A stretch of 64,000 nt of DNA from Rhyacophila brunnea (GCA_022495005.1 JAGYXB010000375.1:806001-870000); one strand, 5' to 3'. Counted from the stretch's first letter, positions 22,500 to 33,080 are shown. Numbers and translations: made by a program. The notes: generated by a model not told the origin, from the sequence alone.

Positions 22500-22740
22500 G
22501 TGTTAACGGGTAAGGCGGGTAAGGATAAGCAGGCAACCGAACTCGAGTAAGGAAGAATACGGGATAAATTTAAACACGTGTCAAGAATACGTCATACGTC
22601 GAATACTGTGCTCTCGGTTTATGCATTGACACCAGGGAACTCAGAAATGATGGGAACTGAAATACACAACGGGTAAGGCGATAGCAGGTAACCGTCTCGA
22701 GTAAGGAAGAATCCGTGTTAAACTTTACACGTACAAACTT
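22500..22740 (+). repeat. CTCGAGTAAGGAAGAAT repeat, two tandem-like copies
   Basis: AACTCGAGTAAGGAAGAATA (22540-22560) and GTCTCGAGTAAGGAAGAATC (22693-22712) each sit in a longer shared context (GGGTAAGG, GCAGG, AACCG before; TAAA and ACACG after). A third copy lies in inverse at 63840-64000 and runs off the window. Confidence 0.65.
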
Positions 22741-22749
22741 AGTGAAAAT

Positions 22750-22835
22750 ATATTCTCATGGACAGAAATCATTTAATATGGCACACGGTTTCTCAACCGC
22801 ATACTGTTTCAGTCCAAGGATGGCCTCTAAGATAG
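22750..22835. repeat. Dispersed repeat with an inverse partner at 36855-36943
   Basis: GGCACACGGTTTCTCAACCG, ACTGTTTCAG, AAGGATGGCCTCT correspond to the complement of GAGGCCATCCAAAGACTGAA and ACCGTGTGCCATAC at 36868-36930. Confidence 0.5.
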
Positions 22836-23824
22836 GAGAAATTAGGTGGATAAGTAAATTAGAAATATAATCACATTATGTTATATAGGTATGTATATAA
22901 AAGTCTGGTGGGTGCTCGTATCAAGTCGTACTTACCAAATATCTGATAATAATGAGAGCGTTATTATCAGATATTTTGATAATACAAATCAATATAAAGT
23001 TAATGTTCTTATTGAATCTAATAAAATTGTAAAATCTCCACGAACATTTTACTATCTCAATTTTACACGCCCATCTCTTTCCTGCAAGACAGCTCACGGC
23101 AAAATGTAACACGTACAATTTCGCATTTTTTTTATTGTCTGTCACCGTGTGGTTCCAGTAAACGTGGAAAAGGAACACAGGACCGAGAGGAATATAATCT
23201 GCTTAGAGAGGTCTTCATACAACGGTTGATTGATACAGGCTAATGCTGACGACGGTAAATAATTAAGAGTGTTGGTCACCCCATTTTGGTAATGTCGGTT
23301 TTTTGATTGCTCCAATTCGGATTTATGTCAAGCGGGCCGGTGAAAAAATTAGCCCACTGAATATTTAAGAATTTGACGAATCGCCCAGCGGAGGCAAGTC
23401 GTGTTTGTTCGGTTTTTATGGCCAATACGTGGCCGCGGTAATGAGCAATGGGTATAATTTCGTGATTTTTACATAAAGACAAAACAAACTAAACCTAAGC
23501 TGATTGCCGTAACGTGGGCCGTATAAAAAGAGACACTAATTTATATTTGAATTTAACCAAACAAACATAAAAAAAATAATCTAGGTAGGTATACGCATTT
23601 GGTTCGGTTTTATTAATAATTAGGTGTATCTAAATAAACGGAAACAATGTCTTTAAAATGTTATCATTTTATATATACAGGTACCACCACGGTAAAATAT
23701 TGATTGTCCATTTTTTTAAAAGAAAATATTATTTATAATCCACGAAATTTTATCGGAATTAAGACATCCTTTTCGACGGTGTTAAACTTAATTAAAATAT
23801 AATGATACCAAAACATTACACGTA
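22836..23824. other. Unassigned DNA
   Basis: Near 22935-22978, GATAATAATGAGAGCGTTATTATC forms a small inverted repeat. No recognised gene; a 68-residue minus-strand frame (23482-23276) lacks motifs. Confidence 0.35.
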
Positions 23825-24045
23825 CATACATAATTTTGAAAACACTTCTGAAAAAATGTATTATATAATATAAAAAATCTTTTTGAAAAAAGTAATACCC
23901 CCCCCCCCCCCGCAGGAATCGAACCTGCATCTCTCGAATATCGCTCGCTTTTCTTTTCAGAAAGATTTTTTCTATTGGTTATAACACATTTTTTCAGAAG
24001 TGTTTTCAAAATTATGTATGTTCAATACTTAGAATATTACATTCT
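23825..24045 (-). mobile_element. tRNA-core inverted-repeat element, core truncated
   Basis: The left arm CATACATAATTTTGAAAACA (23825) and right arm TGTTTTCAAAATTATGTATG (24001-24020) are perfect inverse copies. The arms extend inward through CTTCTGAAAAAATGT and its complement. Between them is the complement of a B box, GGAATCGAACC (23915-23925), after a 14-C run. The A-box half of the tRNA-like core is missing. A new outer arm (ATTCAACGAATAAGATACAA) begins right after it at 24058. Confidence 0.75.
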
Positions 24046-24674
24046 AATAGACTATTTTTTTATTCAACGAATAAGATACAAGATTTCAGATTGAAACATC
24101 AGCGGGACGTCAGGTAACGTTGGAAATTAATAAATTTCTCTCTTACATAATACCGAAAATGTGATCCCGACATTTTACCTTTGAGGTACAGATGTTATTA
24201 ATTTGATCATTTCACGCATACTCTAAAAGTCAAGAATACATTCAATTTGGTTGACCAAAACGTGTGTATGTAAAACTTATCCGGGGTATATAATGATGTA
24301 GTCGCAATTTAAAGATCATTAGTCCAGCTGGAGTGTAACTCTTGCAATAATGAAGAAAAATGAAATGCTGTAACTAATTACATGGACACTTAAAAATATA
24401 GTCGTTTGGCTCCAGAGTGATTTCTTCGGCCGAAAGAACTTTCTTTCTATATGTCACATGGCCGTACTTTAGTGCAGGCATGTCCAATTTCAAGTGCATT
24501 GTGATCTATTATATAGGTCCTAGGATCACAACCTGGGAGTGATCAATGATCTACCACACTATTCCATTGTCATTCTTCAACTTGAACAAATGTATTATAT
24601 TTCGTTGAAGACACTGTGGCATTACAAATTAAACAACATTATTTGTCAACTTCCCATTAGTCGTAAAAATGATA
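24046..24674. other. Unassigned DNA with a possible hAT MITE end
   Basis: GGCATGTCCAATTTCAAGTG at 24478 and TGTCATTCTTCAACTTGAAC at 24570-24592 have relatives at 63282-63355, suggesting a shared dispersed element. Nothing coding is seen. Confidence 0.35.
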
Positions 24675-25006
24675 AAAGATAAACTTTTAATTAACTATTT
24701 ATTTTATTCAACGCATAATTCACAAGATTTAAGAATATACCTAATTATTGATCATACATAATTCTGAAAACACTCATGAGAAAATATAGCCAATAGAATA
24801 AATCTTTTTCGAAAATAGTAAGACACCCAAGTTTGTCGCAATTATTAATGGCAGCTGTAGCATAGTGGTAATGCACAGGGTGCAAAACCCAAGATACGTA
24901 GATTCGATTCCTACCGGGTGTCTTACTTTTTTATAAAAATATTTTTTCTATTGACTATATTTTCTGATAAGTGTTTTCAGAATTATGTATGTTCAAAGAT
25001 AAACTT
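24675..25006 (+). mobile_element. tRNA-core inverted-repeat element with 12-bp flanking duplication
   Basis: The element (24687-24994) has an outer arm (TTATTCAACGCATAATTCAC) and an inner arm CATACATAATTCTGAAAACA...AAGACACCC. A tRNA-like core (24850-24922) follows, with A box TAGCATAGTGGTAATGC and B box GATTCGATTCC. The inverse arm GGGTGTCTTAC...TGTTTTCAGAATTATGTATG closes it. An exact 12-bp direct repeat AAAGATAAACTT flanks it (24675-24686, 24995-25006). The mirrored arms could fold into a long hairpin with the tRNA-like core in the loop. Confidence 0.8.
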
Positions 25007-25563
25007 GACTAATACCTCTGTAGCTAGGGGTGCGAAACATAGAACAGGTTGTGAATCCATGATTCAAAAGCTTCAGCGATCGGTGTTTTTTACGAAAGCC
25101 ATAATAGCTAACAAACAAAACAATTATCTAGTATTCCGGAAGTATTTCAAATAATATTAAAATCGTTATCTTTATAATAACAGAAATCGAATGATATTCG
25201 TGTTTCAAATTACGACATTAGGTAAACGAGATATCTAATCACTAATCAGGCTTACTCGATACAATTGAATAAGCCAATACAATGGGTAAAAATAATATAT
25301 TATACAATATATATGATGAGCCCAATTATGTCCATTGTATAAGTGTTATTACAACATAATCAAAATATTAAATTATAATATTATATTTGTCAGGCAGACA
25401 GAAGGACAGGCAGCCAGTGTTACCAAATGTCTAAATTATGTGAAAATAAAATTTTAATACCCTTTTTACCAATCAAAAAAACCACATTTTCCCAGAAACT
25501 CATTTCAAAATTGACAAAAAAATAATTAATTAATCTAGCCACCTACGATAAGTAATAATTAGG
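25007..25563. other. Unassigned AT-rich DNA
   Basis: No recognised gene or repeat. Confidence 0.4.
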
Positions 25564-26869
25564 TACGAGGGTGGGTCAATAAGTCCTTAGAAAAGCCGAC
25601 AGGTGGCGCGACTAGTACTGCAAGCGGTTTGTTTTCATGCAGCGGCACTACCGATTCAGTATGCTGCGAAGTTTCAATCAGATTGGTCGGGTTGTTGTGT
25701 GTTTCTCGTACATTTAAAAAAAAAATTTGCTTGTGGAAAATGGAAAAATGGAAAATGGAGAAAATTGAGTTTAGAGCTGTTATTAAACATTTTAATATAA
25801 AAGGGTTAACAGCAAAGGAAATAAAAAATGAGTTGGATTTAGTTCACGGCATATCTGCTCCTTCACTTGCAACTATTTATAACTGGTTAAATGAATTTAA
25901 ACGTGGTCGTACATCAACAAAGGATGAACCACGCTCAGGACGTCCTGTAGAGGTGACTACACCAGAAATGATCAATAAAATCCACGATATGGTGTTAAGT
26001 GACCGAAGATTAAAGTTGAGTGAGATAATTGAGGTTACAGGGATCTCAAAAGGTAGCGTCATTTCTATTTTACATGACAAATTGGGCATGAAAAAAATTT
26101 CTGCAAGATGGGTGCCGCGTTTGCTCACAGTCGACAATAAACGCAATAGGGTGGTGGCCTCTAAAGCCCTGTTGTCGCTCATGCAACGCAATCCGGATGA
26201 ATTTTTTCGTCGCTTTGTGACTGTAGATGAAACATGGATACACCACTATACTCCCGAGACGAAAGAACAGTCAAAGCAGTGGATTGCGAAGGCAAACCAT
26301 GTCCAAAGAAGGCGAAAACCGTAAAATCAGCTGGTAAGGTTATGGCTACTGTATTTTGGGATGCACGTGAAATTATTTTCGTTGACTATTTGGAAAAAGG
26401 AAAAACAATAACAGGGGATTATTATGCATCTTTATTGGACCAGCTAAAAAACAAAATTGAAGAAAAACGGCCTCATTTAAACAGGAAAAAAATCCTCTTT
26501 CATCAGGACAATGCCCGTGTTCACACATGTTTACGATCAATGGCTAAAATTGAAGAATTGAAGTTCGAATTGGTCGACCACCCACCGTATTCGCTAGATT
26601 TAGCCCCCAGTGACTTTTTCCTTTTCCCAAACTTAAAAAAATGGCTAAGTGGACAACGTTTTTTTTCAAATGAAGAAGTCATCGATCGGACAAATGCTTA
26701 TTTTGAGGACCTTCCGAAAACTTATTTTTCTGACGGTTTAAAAAAAATTGAGAAACGTCTAACCGAGTGTATTGAGCTCCAAGGAAATTATGTTGAGAAA
26801 TAAAAAAAAATACAAAAATAAAACCTGTTTTAATGCTTTTTTCTAAGGAATTATTGACCCACCCTCGTA
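25564..26869 (+). mobile_element. mariner transposon, copy 1
   Basis: The element is 25566-26867 (1302 bp) between TA duplications (25564-25565, 26868-26869). Its ends are CGAGGGTGGGTCAATAAGTC and the complement of CGAGGGTGGGTCAATAATTC, both followed by CTTAGAAAA or its complement. Length, TA target and transposase place it in Tc1/mariner. Copy 2 at 46808-48098 is nearly identical and in the opposite orientation. Confidence 0.95.
25755..26803 (+). pseudogene. mariner D34D transposase, frameshifted copy
   Basis: The protein starts MEKIEFRAVIKHF (start chosen by comparison with copy 2). A helix-turn-helix DNA-binding region fills about residues 1-110 (GLTAKEIKNEL, GISKGSVISIL). The catalytic motifs are VDETWIHHY, HQDNARVHT and LDLAPSDFFLF, with 34 residues between the second and third aspartates (D34D). 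One base is missing near 26290 compared with copy 2, so the frame ends at 26324 and the rest, to YVEK at 26803, is in another frame. A full version would be about 349 residues. It cuts and pastes the element at TA sites. Confidence 0.92.
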
Positions 26870-26911
26870 ATACGTATAGAGTGGAATCCCCGATAATCGT
26901 CAATCCGATGC

Positions 26912-27459
26912 CACATGCCTAGAGTTGGGTATTTCCCGAGAAAATCTCAATCTCGAGATTCGGGATTTCCAGAAAAGAGTTCTCCAGAATTCCCGAGATA
27001 TCGGAAAATTAAGAAAAAAACCTGTAAAAATCCCAAGATCAGTGTAAAAACAGACAAATTCCAAAAATTTTACTTTTTTTATTTATTTTAGAAGACAAAC
27101 AAAATAGAAGTAGGAAAACAAAAATAATTCAAAACATTACTTATTAAAATAGAATTAAAAAAAAACACAGACTGTCAATCGCTGCGTCTGACAATCGCAT
27201 ACGCTTTTGAGACACAAAATTCTCTGATGTTGCAATAATTGCGCTCATTTTGAGTCGACGTTGGCTTAATTGTGTTAAATGCCTTGATCAGTCTTTGAAC
27301 GTTGTGTGTTTTAGGTATATCCACTTTAAGTGGAAACCCGAGAAAAGATTCTCGAGATCCGGGATTTCCCGAAATGTTATAAATTTCAATTCTCGAGATT
27401 CGGGATGGGAAATCTCGAAAATTTCTCGAGAATTCCCGAAACCCAACTCTACACATGCC
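26912..27459. mobile_element. hAT MITE with perfect 8-bp target duplication
   Basis: The element 26920-27451 begins TAGAGTTGGGT and ends ACCCAACTCTA. It is flanked by CACATGCC on both sides (26912-26919, 27452-27459), an exact 8-bp duplication as made by hAT transposases. The ends hold repeated CTCGAGATTCGGGAT-like words and their complements. There is no transposase frame. Confidence 0.9.
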
Positions 27460-27913
27460 TAGACACACGTTAAATTATAATATCTGATACCATTATATCA
27501 TTATAACACCATGAAAGCCCCTATTGTTTCATCGTGTTGTTTTATTTCTCAAGTAACGATCTACCTTCATAAAATATCTGAATAAATAAACTATACATCT
27601 AGCGTATTTTCGGCACATTTAAAGCTGTCGAAGGCATAAAAAACGCTAATAAAAACGCTGTAAGCTAGATGCATTTCTTGCGTGCTGGATGCCTATCGAA
27701 AAATGCTAGATCTGGCAAGAAAAACGCTAAGTTGGCAACGCTGCAGACAGCCCGCGTGGTGTCGCACTGGACTGGGCCCTCGTGGTAGCTCTCTCATGCG
27801 AATCTCACTCTGGGTGAAACTCACGTAAAATACACCGGCTTTATCGAAATAGACACCTACGCGTTCTTTAGCAATGAATATTGTTAGCATTTGTTTGTTT
27901 ATGATAATATCAT
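27460..27913. repeat. Unassigned DNA with a GCTAGAT/AACGCT dispersed repeat
   Basis: 27650-27745 (ATGCTAGATCTGGCAAG, AAAAACGCTAAGTTGGCAAC) is related, in inverse, to 36725-36785 (TTGTCAGATCTAGCGTTTTA, TTATCTTAGCGTTTTT). No gene is seen. Confidence 0.45.
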
Positions 27914-27982
27914 TCAACATTCTTGTACTATTTAGCTAACAATAATAGTATTATTGTTAGCTAAATAGTACAAGAATGTTGA
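27914..27982. repeat. Perfect 69-nt palindrome
   Basis: Arms of 34 nt are exact reverse complements around a single G at 27948. The arm contains TTCTTGTACTATTTAGCTAA. Nothing similar was noticed elsewhere in the window. It could be a foldback footprint, a recent inverted duplication or an assembly artefact. Confidence 0.9.
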
Positions 27983-28889
27983 CAGGTGGCACTGCCACCG
28001 AGTATTTTCTTTTTCGTAGGTATAACATTATTTATATGTACTATCTACAGCAATGACTTACAGGTTTACAATCTAAGAGCGATTCCACTCGGAGGATTTA
28101 CGTATCCTATAGGTACTATCCGGTAACAAAACGGTATACCTACCTACCATATTGCATTTGAAGTATGAGAAATAACTAGCACAATCATCGAGGTACTTAT
28201 ATAGTTTCGTGTTGACTATAGTGAACCTTAACGGAGTTTACATTAAAAATAAATTAAGTCTTTCAAACGGAGATACTCGTATGGTAAGCTTCGTCATACA
28301 AAATTGAACAATACGTAGAAAACGTGCGAGTGAATTACTTGGTAATGGGACAGACAGGAATTGATTCAGATTTTAGAGTCATTCGTTCAGCAGTTGACCG
28401 ATCCAGATTAATCATGACGATTAAACATGAAAATCTTTCAAATGGCGATACAGCATCAATGCTTTATGAAGTCATTAGCTCGATTGAATCCAATGATAAT
28501 CCATCACCGATCTGCGCGCATTTACAAAATACCACTTTGTTTTTTTCAAATCGCATAGGAATTTATGGAAAGAATTAGGTACCATTATGAGGTTAATTGG
28601 ATTATGATTGATATTATTATTAAGTGATTTAGCTGCATTGCCGACGCTTCTACGTACATATTATGCAATGAGAAGCCACGACGAATGGATCACAGAATTT
28701 TGACAAAAAAACACTAAATTGCATTTGATAATAATATACTCGTAAAAAACAGCAGTTTCAGCAGCAAACAAACAGCAGCAACCGACCACTGGTTTGCTAA
28801 ATTTTAAAGACCGGACTGCACTTAAAAAATGTAATTTAAAATAAATGTTTTTTCTGAATATATTTTTGTTTTATCTCTAGAGTGAGTGA
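27983..28889. other. Unassigned DNA with one unrecognised open frame
   Basis: A plus-strand frame at 28324-28578 (84 residues) includes VDRSRLIMTIKHENLSNGDT and SICAHLQN-like composition that looks protein-like, but I recognise no family and see no splice support. The rest is AT-rich without features. Confidence 0.3.
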
Positions 28890-29010
28890 TCATAATTCTC
28901 GGTTCTTCATCGGGGGGGGGTCTCTCATGACTGAGAATCGTAATTTAGATGATTTGACTGTCTAACAGAATTCTCCGTGGGTATGCTCCATCCATCTCAC
29001 CATTCAGTGA
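28890..29010. repeat. Dispersed repeat shared with 5172-5285
   Basis: GACTGAGAATCGTAATTTAG, ATGATTTGACTGTC and CACCATTCAGTGATAG mirror the order of words at 5180-5270. A 10-G run lies at 28911-28920. Confidence 0.5.
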
Positions 29011-29014
29011 TAGT

Positions 29015-29305
29015 AACATTGTAACAGAATTTGATAAACATTCCATATAAGAACTACTAATTAAAATTGTTATAATTAAGTGGGATGCCCGTAGGTTAAT
29101 TGTAAAAGCACACTGGTACGAATCCAGCGGTTACAGGTTCATGTCCTGTCGGGTGTCGTATTTTTTCTATACTTAATGGATTTTTTCTAGTAGGTAGGTA
29201 TATGCATGATAATATGTTTTACAAAGTATGTATGTTAAATATAAAATAGAATGTTACATTCTCAAATCTTGTGCCTTATTAGTTGAATAAAAAAATAGTT
29301 TATTG
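29015..29305 (+). mobile_element. tRNA-core inverted-repeat element, left arm lost
   Basis: The leader AACTACTAATTAAAATTG is followed by a core at about 29087-29160 that folds like a tRNA. GATGCCC pairs with GGGTGTC as a 7-bp acceptor stem (with G-T pairs). The D-arm region is GTAGGTTAATTGTAAAAGC and the T arm is ACAGG TTCATGT CCTGT. The right arm ends GTTACATTCTCAAATCTTGT...GTTGAATAAAAAAATAGTTT. Confidence 0.75.
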
Positions 29306-30306
29306 AACAAAAAATATTTTCATTTTACCTTTTTATAATAGATATTTATTTTTTGAAAAAAGACAATAGGCACTTAGACAAATATACCGGGCTAGAAAAT
29401 TGCGCTATCACAGCAGTCGGGCGTTTAGACCACGAGACTGTTTCGGTATCGGCTCATATGTAATCGACAAATGCATATTTTTACAAAAATTACACCATTT
29501 TATGAAAAGGAGGGCCCATTAGGCTTAAATACATACAGCCTCAGATCACGTGAGAGTATGAAACTAGTTTTGACAACGCGTGTGTGTGTGTGTTTACAAT
29601 ACGTGTGACAGTAATCATACGTATGTGTTGTTTGCGTGAAATGTACCAAATTAGTTTGAGCCTTCGTTAGATTGTGTTGGCGACGTTCGGTGCGATACCT
29701 GCATACCTATTAGTGTCAATGTCTGTCTAGTTCAGTAAGCCGGCAGTCAATTTATAATACATACCGATAGATATTGTTGGGAAATTATATAATTGGATTG
29801 GAGTAGATTGTTAACTAATTATTTAAATATGTGAATAGGCAGTAAAAAATATTTTTCTTAAGACTGTAGGATTTAAAATAAATAATCGAATACTATGGAG
29901 TCTTCGCCACTGGTTCCATCCCTCTGGGCATTCAGCGATAGATACGCAGAGCCTTAACTCCACATGCCAGATACGAATATTGCAAGTTAGATGACTAGTA
30001 AACAATGGGATGCCTCGCTATAATAACATGATACTCACTTGCATTATTTTAATGTGTAGCTATGTAATTATAGTTCAAAATTAATTAAATTACTTGGTTC
30101 GGTGAAGCATCACAGTATACGTTAATAATAACTAATTGAACCATCCAAAATTCATCATTGTTCTCAAATATTTTCCTAACACTTGCTTCATTTCAATAAA
30201 TTTGCATTTTAATTCGCACGTCATAAAAATACAATGGGAAGATTCTAAAAACATCATGTCTTAATCACATAGATAACGATAGACCTGTGGTTCACAGACT
30301 ACGAGG
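29306..30306. other. Unassigned AT-rich DNA
   Basis: 29895-29945 (GGTTCCATCCCTCTGGGCAT, TCAGCGATAG) is another piece of the repeat at 5172-5285. A (GT)n run lies at 29580-29594. No gene is seen. Confidence 0.4.
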
Positions 30307-30870
30307 CAGTGGCGAAGGGTGGAGACAGGCTGTTAAGATACACCATAAATATTGCACACTAAACTCGTGACAGTCATACGTATTTGTTTTCATTGAAATA
30401 AGACAACAATTTACAAATGGTGTTGGTTAGTTTTTAAAGATCAATTAAACCCTGCGAAACCAAGCCATACTAGATTATAGTCAAGAAAAACTCACCTATT
30501 AATAAAATATCTGAAATTATGGATTTAAATCATACATAACTTTGGATATTCTATAGATATAATAATAATTTTTTTTTTAAGTATAATAGTTTGGTTTAGG
30601 AATGGCTTTAAAAAAAATGAACCAACAATATATGTAATAATATGTATTCTTAATCCAACGAAAACAAATAAGTATGAAAAAAAAGGTGTGCACAATTTTG
30701 TCCTATCGCCTAAAGTACCCATACCATAAATATTATGGTTTTGTTTAGGCAGAGTTTAATTGAATTTTAAAAACTAACAAACACCATCTGAAACTTGTCT
30801 TATTTCAATGCAAAGTTTAGTGTGCAACATTTATGACGGATTTTAAAAGTTTACCTCCACCCTTCGCCAC
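30307..30870. mobile_element. CAGTGGCG MITE
   Basis: The left end CAGTGGCGAAGGGTGGAG and right end CTCCACCCTTCGCCAC are inverted. The arms include TTGCACACTAAACTC and AAGTTTAGTGTGCAA. A second internal copy of the arm sequence (30650-30720) shows a partial duplication inside the element. Confidence 0.8.
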
Positions 30871-31439
30871 TATACAACCGAAATAGCTATCGAATTTAAA
30901 AAAAAAACACCTCTACAATTTAATATAATTTATATTATCATTTGTAAATGCTGACTCAATTCATAATTAATCCAGTGTCTCTTAAGCCGAGAGGTTGAAC
31001 AATAAAGCGCAGGTAGCTTCTCTTTAATATATTGGTATATTTGTGAGGTTTTTTTAAAAATGATATATTTGTTATAATACCGAGTACCTTATTTGTTGTG
31101 ACATTTTGTAGGATGAAAAAACCTCACCTCGACTTGAATGTTTAATTACATAAAAATGTTAACACCAATGTTTAAAGGAGCGATTAAACATACATTAAGA
31201 ACGGATTATGATGATTTCAATCAGAGGCAGGGTTGATTAATTTTAACTGACCCATGACCCGATGTTTGGAAACCTTTGGATTACAGTATCACGATATCTT
31301 GATAGTAGTGAGGATCTAATCAATTTTTTTTGACTTTTTACCTTGGCCGGTAGATCATCCGTACATGAAAGATTATTATGATCACATACATTCAAGAAGA
31401 TCTTATTATATTATCCTAAGACTCCTTGTATACTTAAAA
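30871..31439. other. Unassigned AT-rich DNA
   Basis: No recognised feature. Confidence 0.35.
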
Positions 31440-31800
31440 ATATATATATTACACTACATCACCGTGTTTGATCTTCAGAGGATCATAATATGGGCGTGCA
31501 TAAAGTGGAGTAGGGCTTCCAATTAACCAAGGTTAATTTTATTTGCTTGTACAAACACCTACTAAAAATTCTGCCGGTGAACCGCGTAACATTACCCGGT
31601 TTTCGGTTAGTTTAGAAACGCGCGTTTACCCGGTTCGGTTTAAGCCGGATTGGAAGTTATAGAGTGGAGCTTTGTATTAACAGATATTTGTTTTTACGAG
31701 AAATTGATGTTATACACTTGCTCAACTTATTAGTTCCGTACGCTGGGTCCAAACACTAAACACACATTGAATAAACGACGTGTTAATGTTTCACCAAAAT
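31440..31800 (+). repeat. Type B SINE body, interrupted
   Basis: AGAGGATCATAATATGGGCG to AAAGTGGAG (31477-31510) is followed by about 140 bp of other sequence rich in CCGGTT words. The body then resumes at AGAGTGGAGCTTTGTATTAA (31661) and continues through CGAGAAATTGATGTTATACA. This matches the complement of 1200-1040. Confidence 0.5.
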
Positions 31801-31816
31801 TGAAATATAATAAATT

Positions 31817-32029
31817 ATTGAAACCTCCGATTTAAAATTCCTTATTTTAATAAAACCTTCAATGTATGCAGTCTTCACACGGGAGATTTCACAAACAGGC
31901 AATGAAGACGACTCTGTCACTATAAATCAAAATACTATTCACGTAAACCTTCATTTTTTTTTTTTTGTAAATGAAGTGGTTTTTTGGCTCACTTGTTAAA
32001 TATCAATTTAGTCACATCGGAGGTTTTAA
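31817..32029. mobile_element. Possible short MITE
   Basis: Short inverted ends AAACCTCCGAT and ATCGGAGGTTT enclose about 210 bp of AT-rich DNA. Only 11-12 bp of arm, so support is modest. Confidence 0.35.
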
Positions 32030-32107
32030 CATCTCAACGACAAATTATGTAAATTTATTTACCCAACCACTACTAGCTATAGGTAATATGAACGTGAAGT
32101 TAGGTTG

Positions 32108-32601
32108 AAAATAATTACAAGGTAAAACGAACTTTTTATATAGTACTTACCACGCTTTTAAATTTTCTGTTGAATCATATAAACTTGACAATTCTATGTA
32201 TTAATAAACACTTTTTTTGTACTTGATAGAAATACTGAATAAATATAGAATACTGAAATGTCATATTGTCATTTCTTATTGATTTCCATAGTAACGCACG
32301 TATATATTAATAATTTAGTTGCTAGGACCCCCTTAGCAACCAATAATAGTGTTTTACTTTTTACGAATTGTTTCCGAAATAACTTTCCATACACAACAGA
32401 ATTAACTGAAAATGAATTCAATTCTGCTTAAAGATGGCTAAAAGTATTATAAAAATGCATTGTCATCGTGTTCTGGTATATTCTAAAAGTTTCAAATGTC
32501 TAGCTAGTCGGGAAGTTAAAAATCGATTGCAAGATATTGGACAAACAAGAAAAAAATTGTACTGGACAAACAAGAATACGAGCTAATAAAAACGTGGTAA
32601 A
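32108..32601 (+). repeat. Dispersed repeat R3, copy 2
   Basis: The longer form of R3. It starts ATAATTACAAGGTAAAACG, includes TTTTCTGTTGAATCATATAA, CCTTAGCAACCAATAATAG and TGAATTCAATTCTGCTTAAA, and ends at AACGTGGTAAAA. Confidence 0.75.
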
Positions 32602-33080
32602 ATAATACTGATTTTAACGAAACGATTACCTACGTAGTTAATAATTACAAGGTATTCATAGGGCCGTTATATCGAATGAAAGTCGATATCTGGCATCGGT
32701 ATTTTTTAAATTTATTTAGGTCACATGATCAATCACAATAATATACCTATAAGATAAAGAAATAAGCGATGGTCCCAATAACAGGCGGACACATAAAAAG
32801 CACAATTAAATTAATTTAAATAGAGTCATGAAAAATACATTGGAAAGAACTATTAAACATGATTAAAAGAAAGGAAAAAACATATCGGTAGTAGGTACCT
32901 ACTTATAAGAGAAATAAAAGGTTAAATATAACTAAAAAACATAAAAATATATTAATAGAAGATACTGCGTGGGGTTACTAACTGTCAATAGTTGCCAAGT
33001 CTCGAAATCATGTTATGGAATAATTGCAATTAGAAGTTTGACATGCCCTCCAAAATCAGATATAATGCTAATTTATTTTT
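32602..33080. other. Unassigned AT-rich DNA
   Basis: Nothing recognised. Confidence 0.35.

Noticed and set aside
23898..23913. C-run as a structural element (G-quadruplex or i-motif)
   Set aside because: It lies where other copies have only ACACCCGGC; most easily explained by slippage or sequencing error in one copy.
26679..26903. Minus-strand frame overlapping the mariner end
   Set aside because: Shadow of the transposase coding strand.
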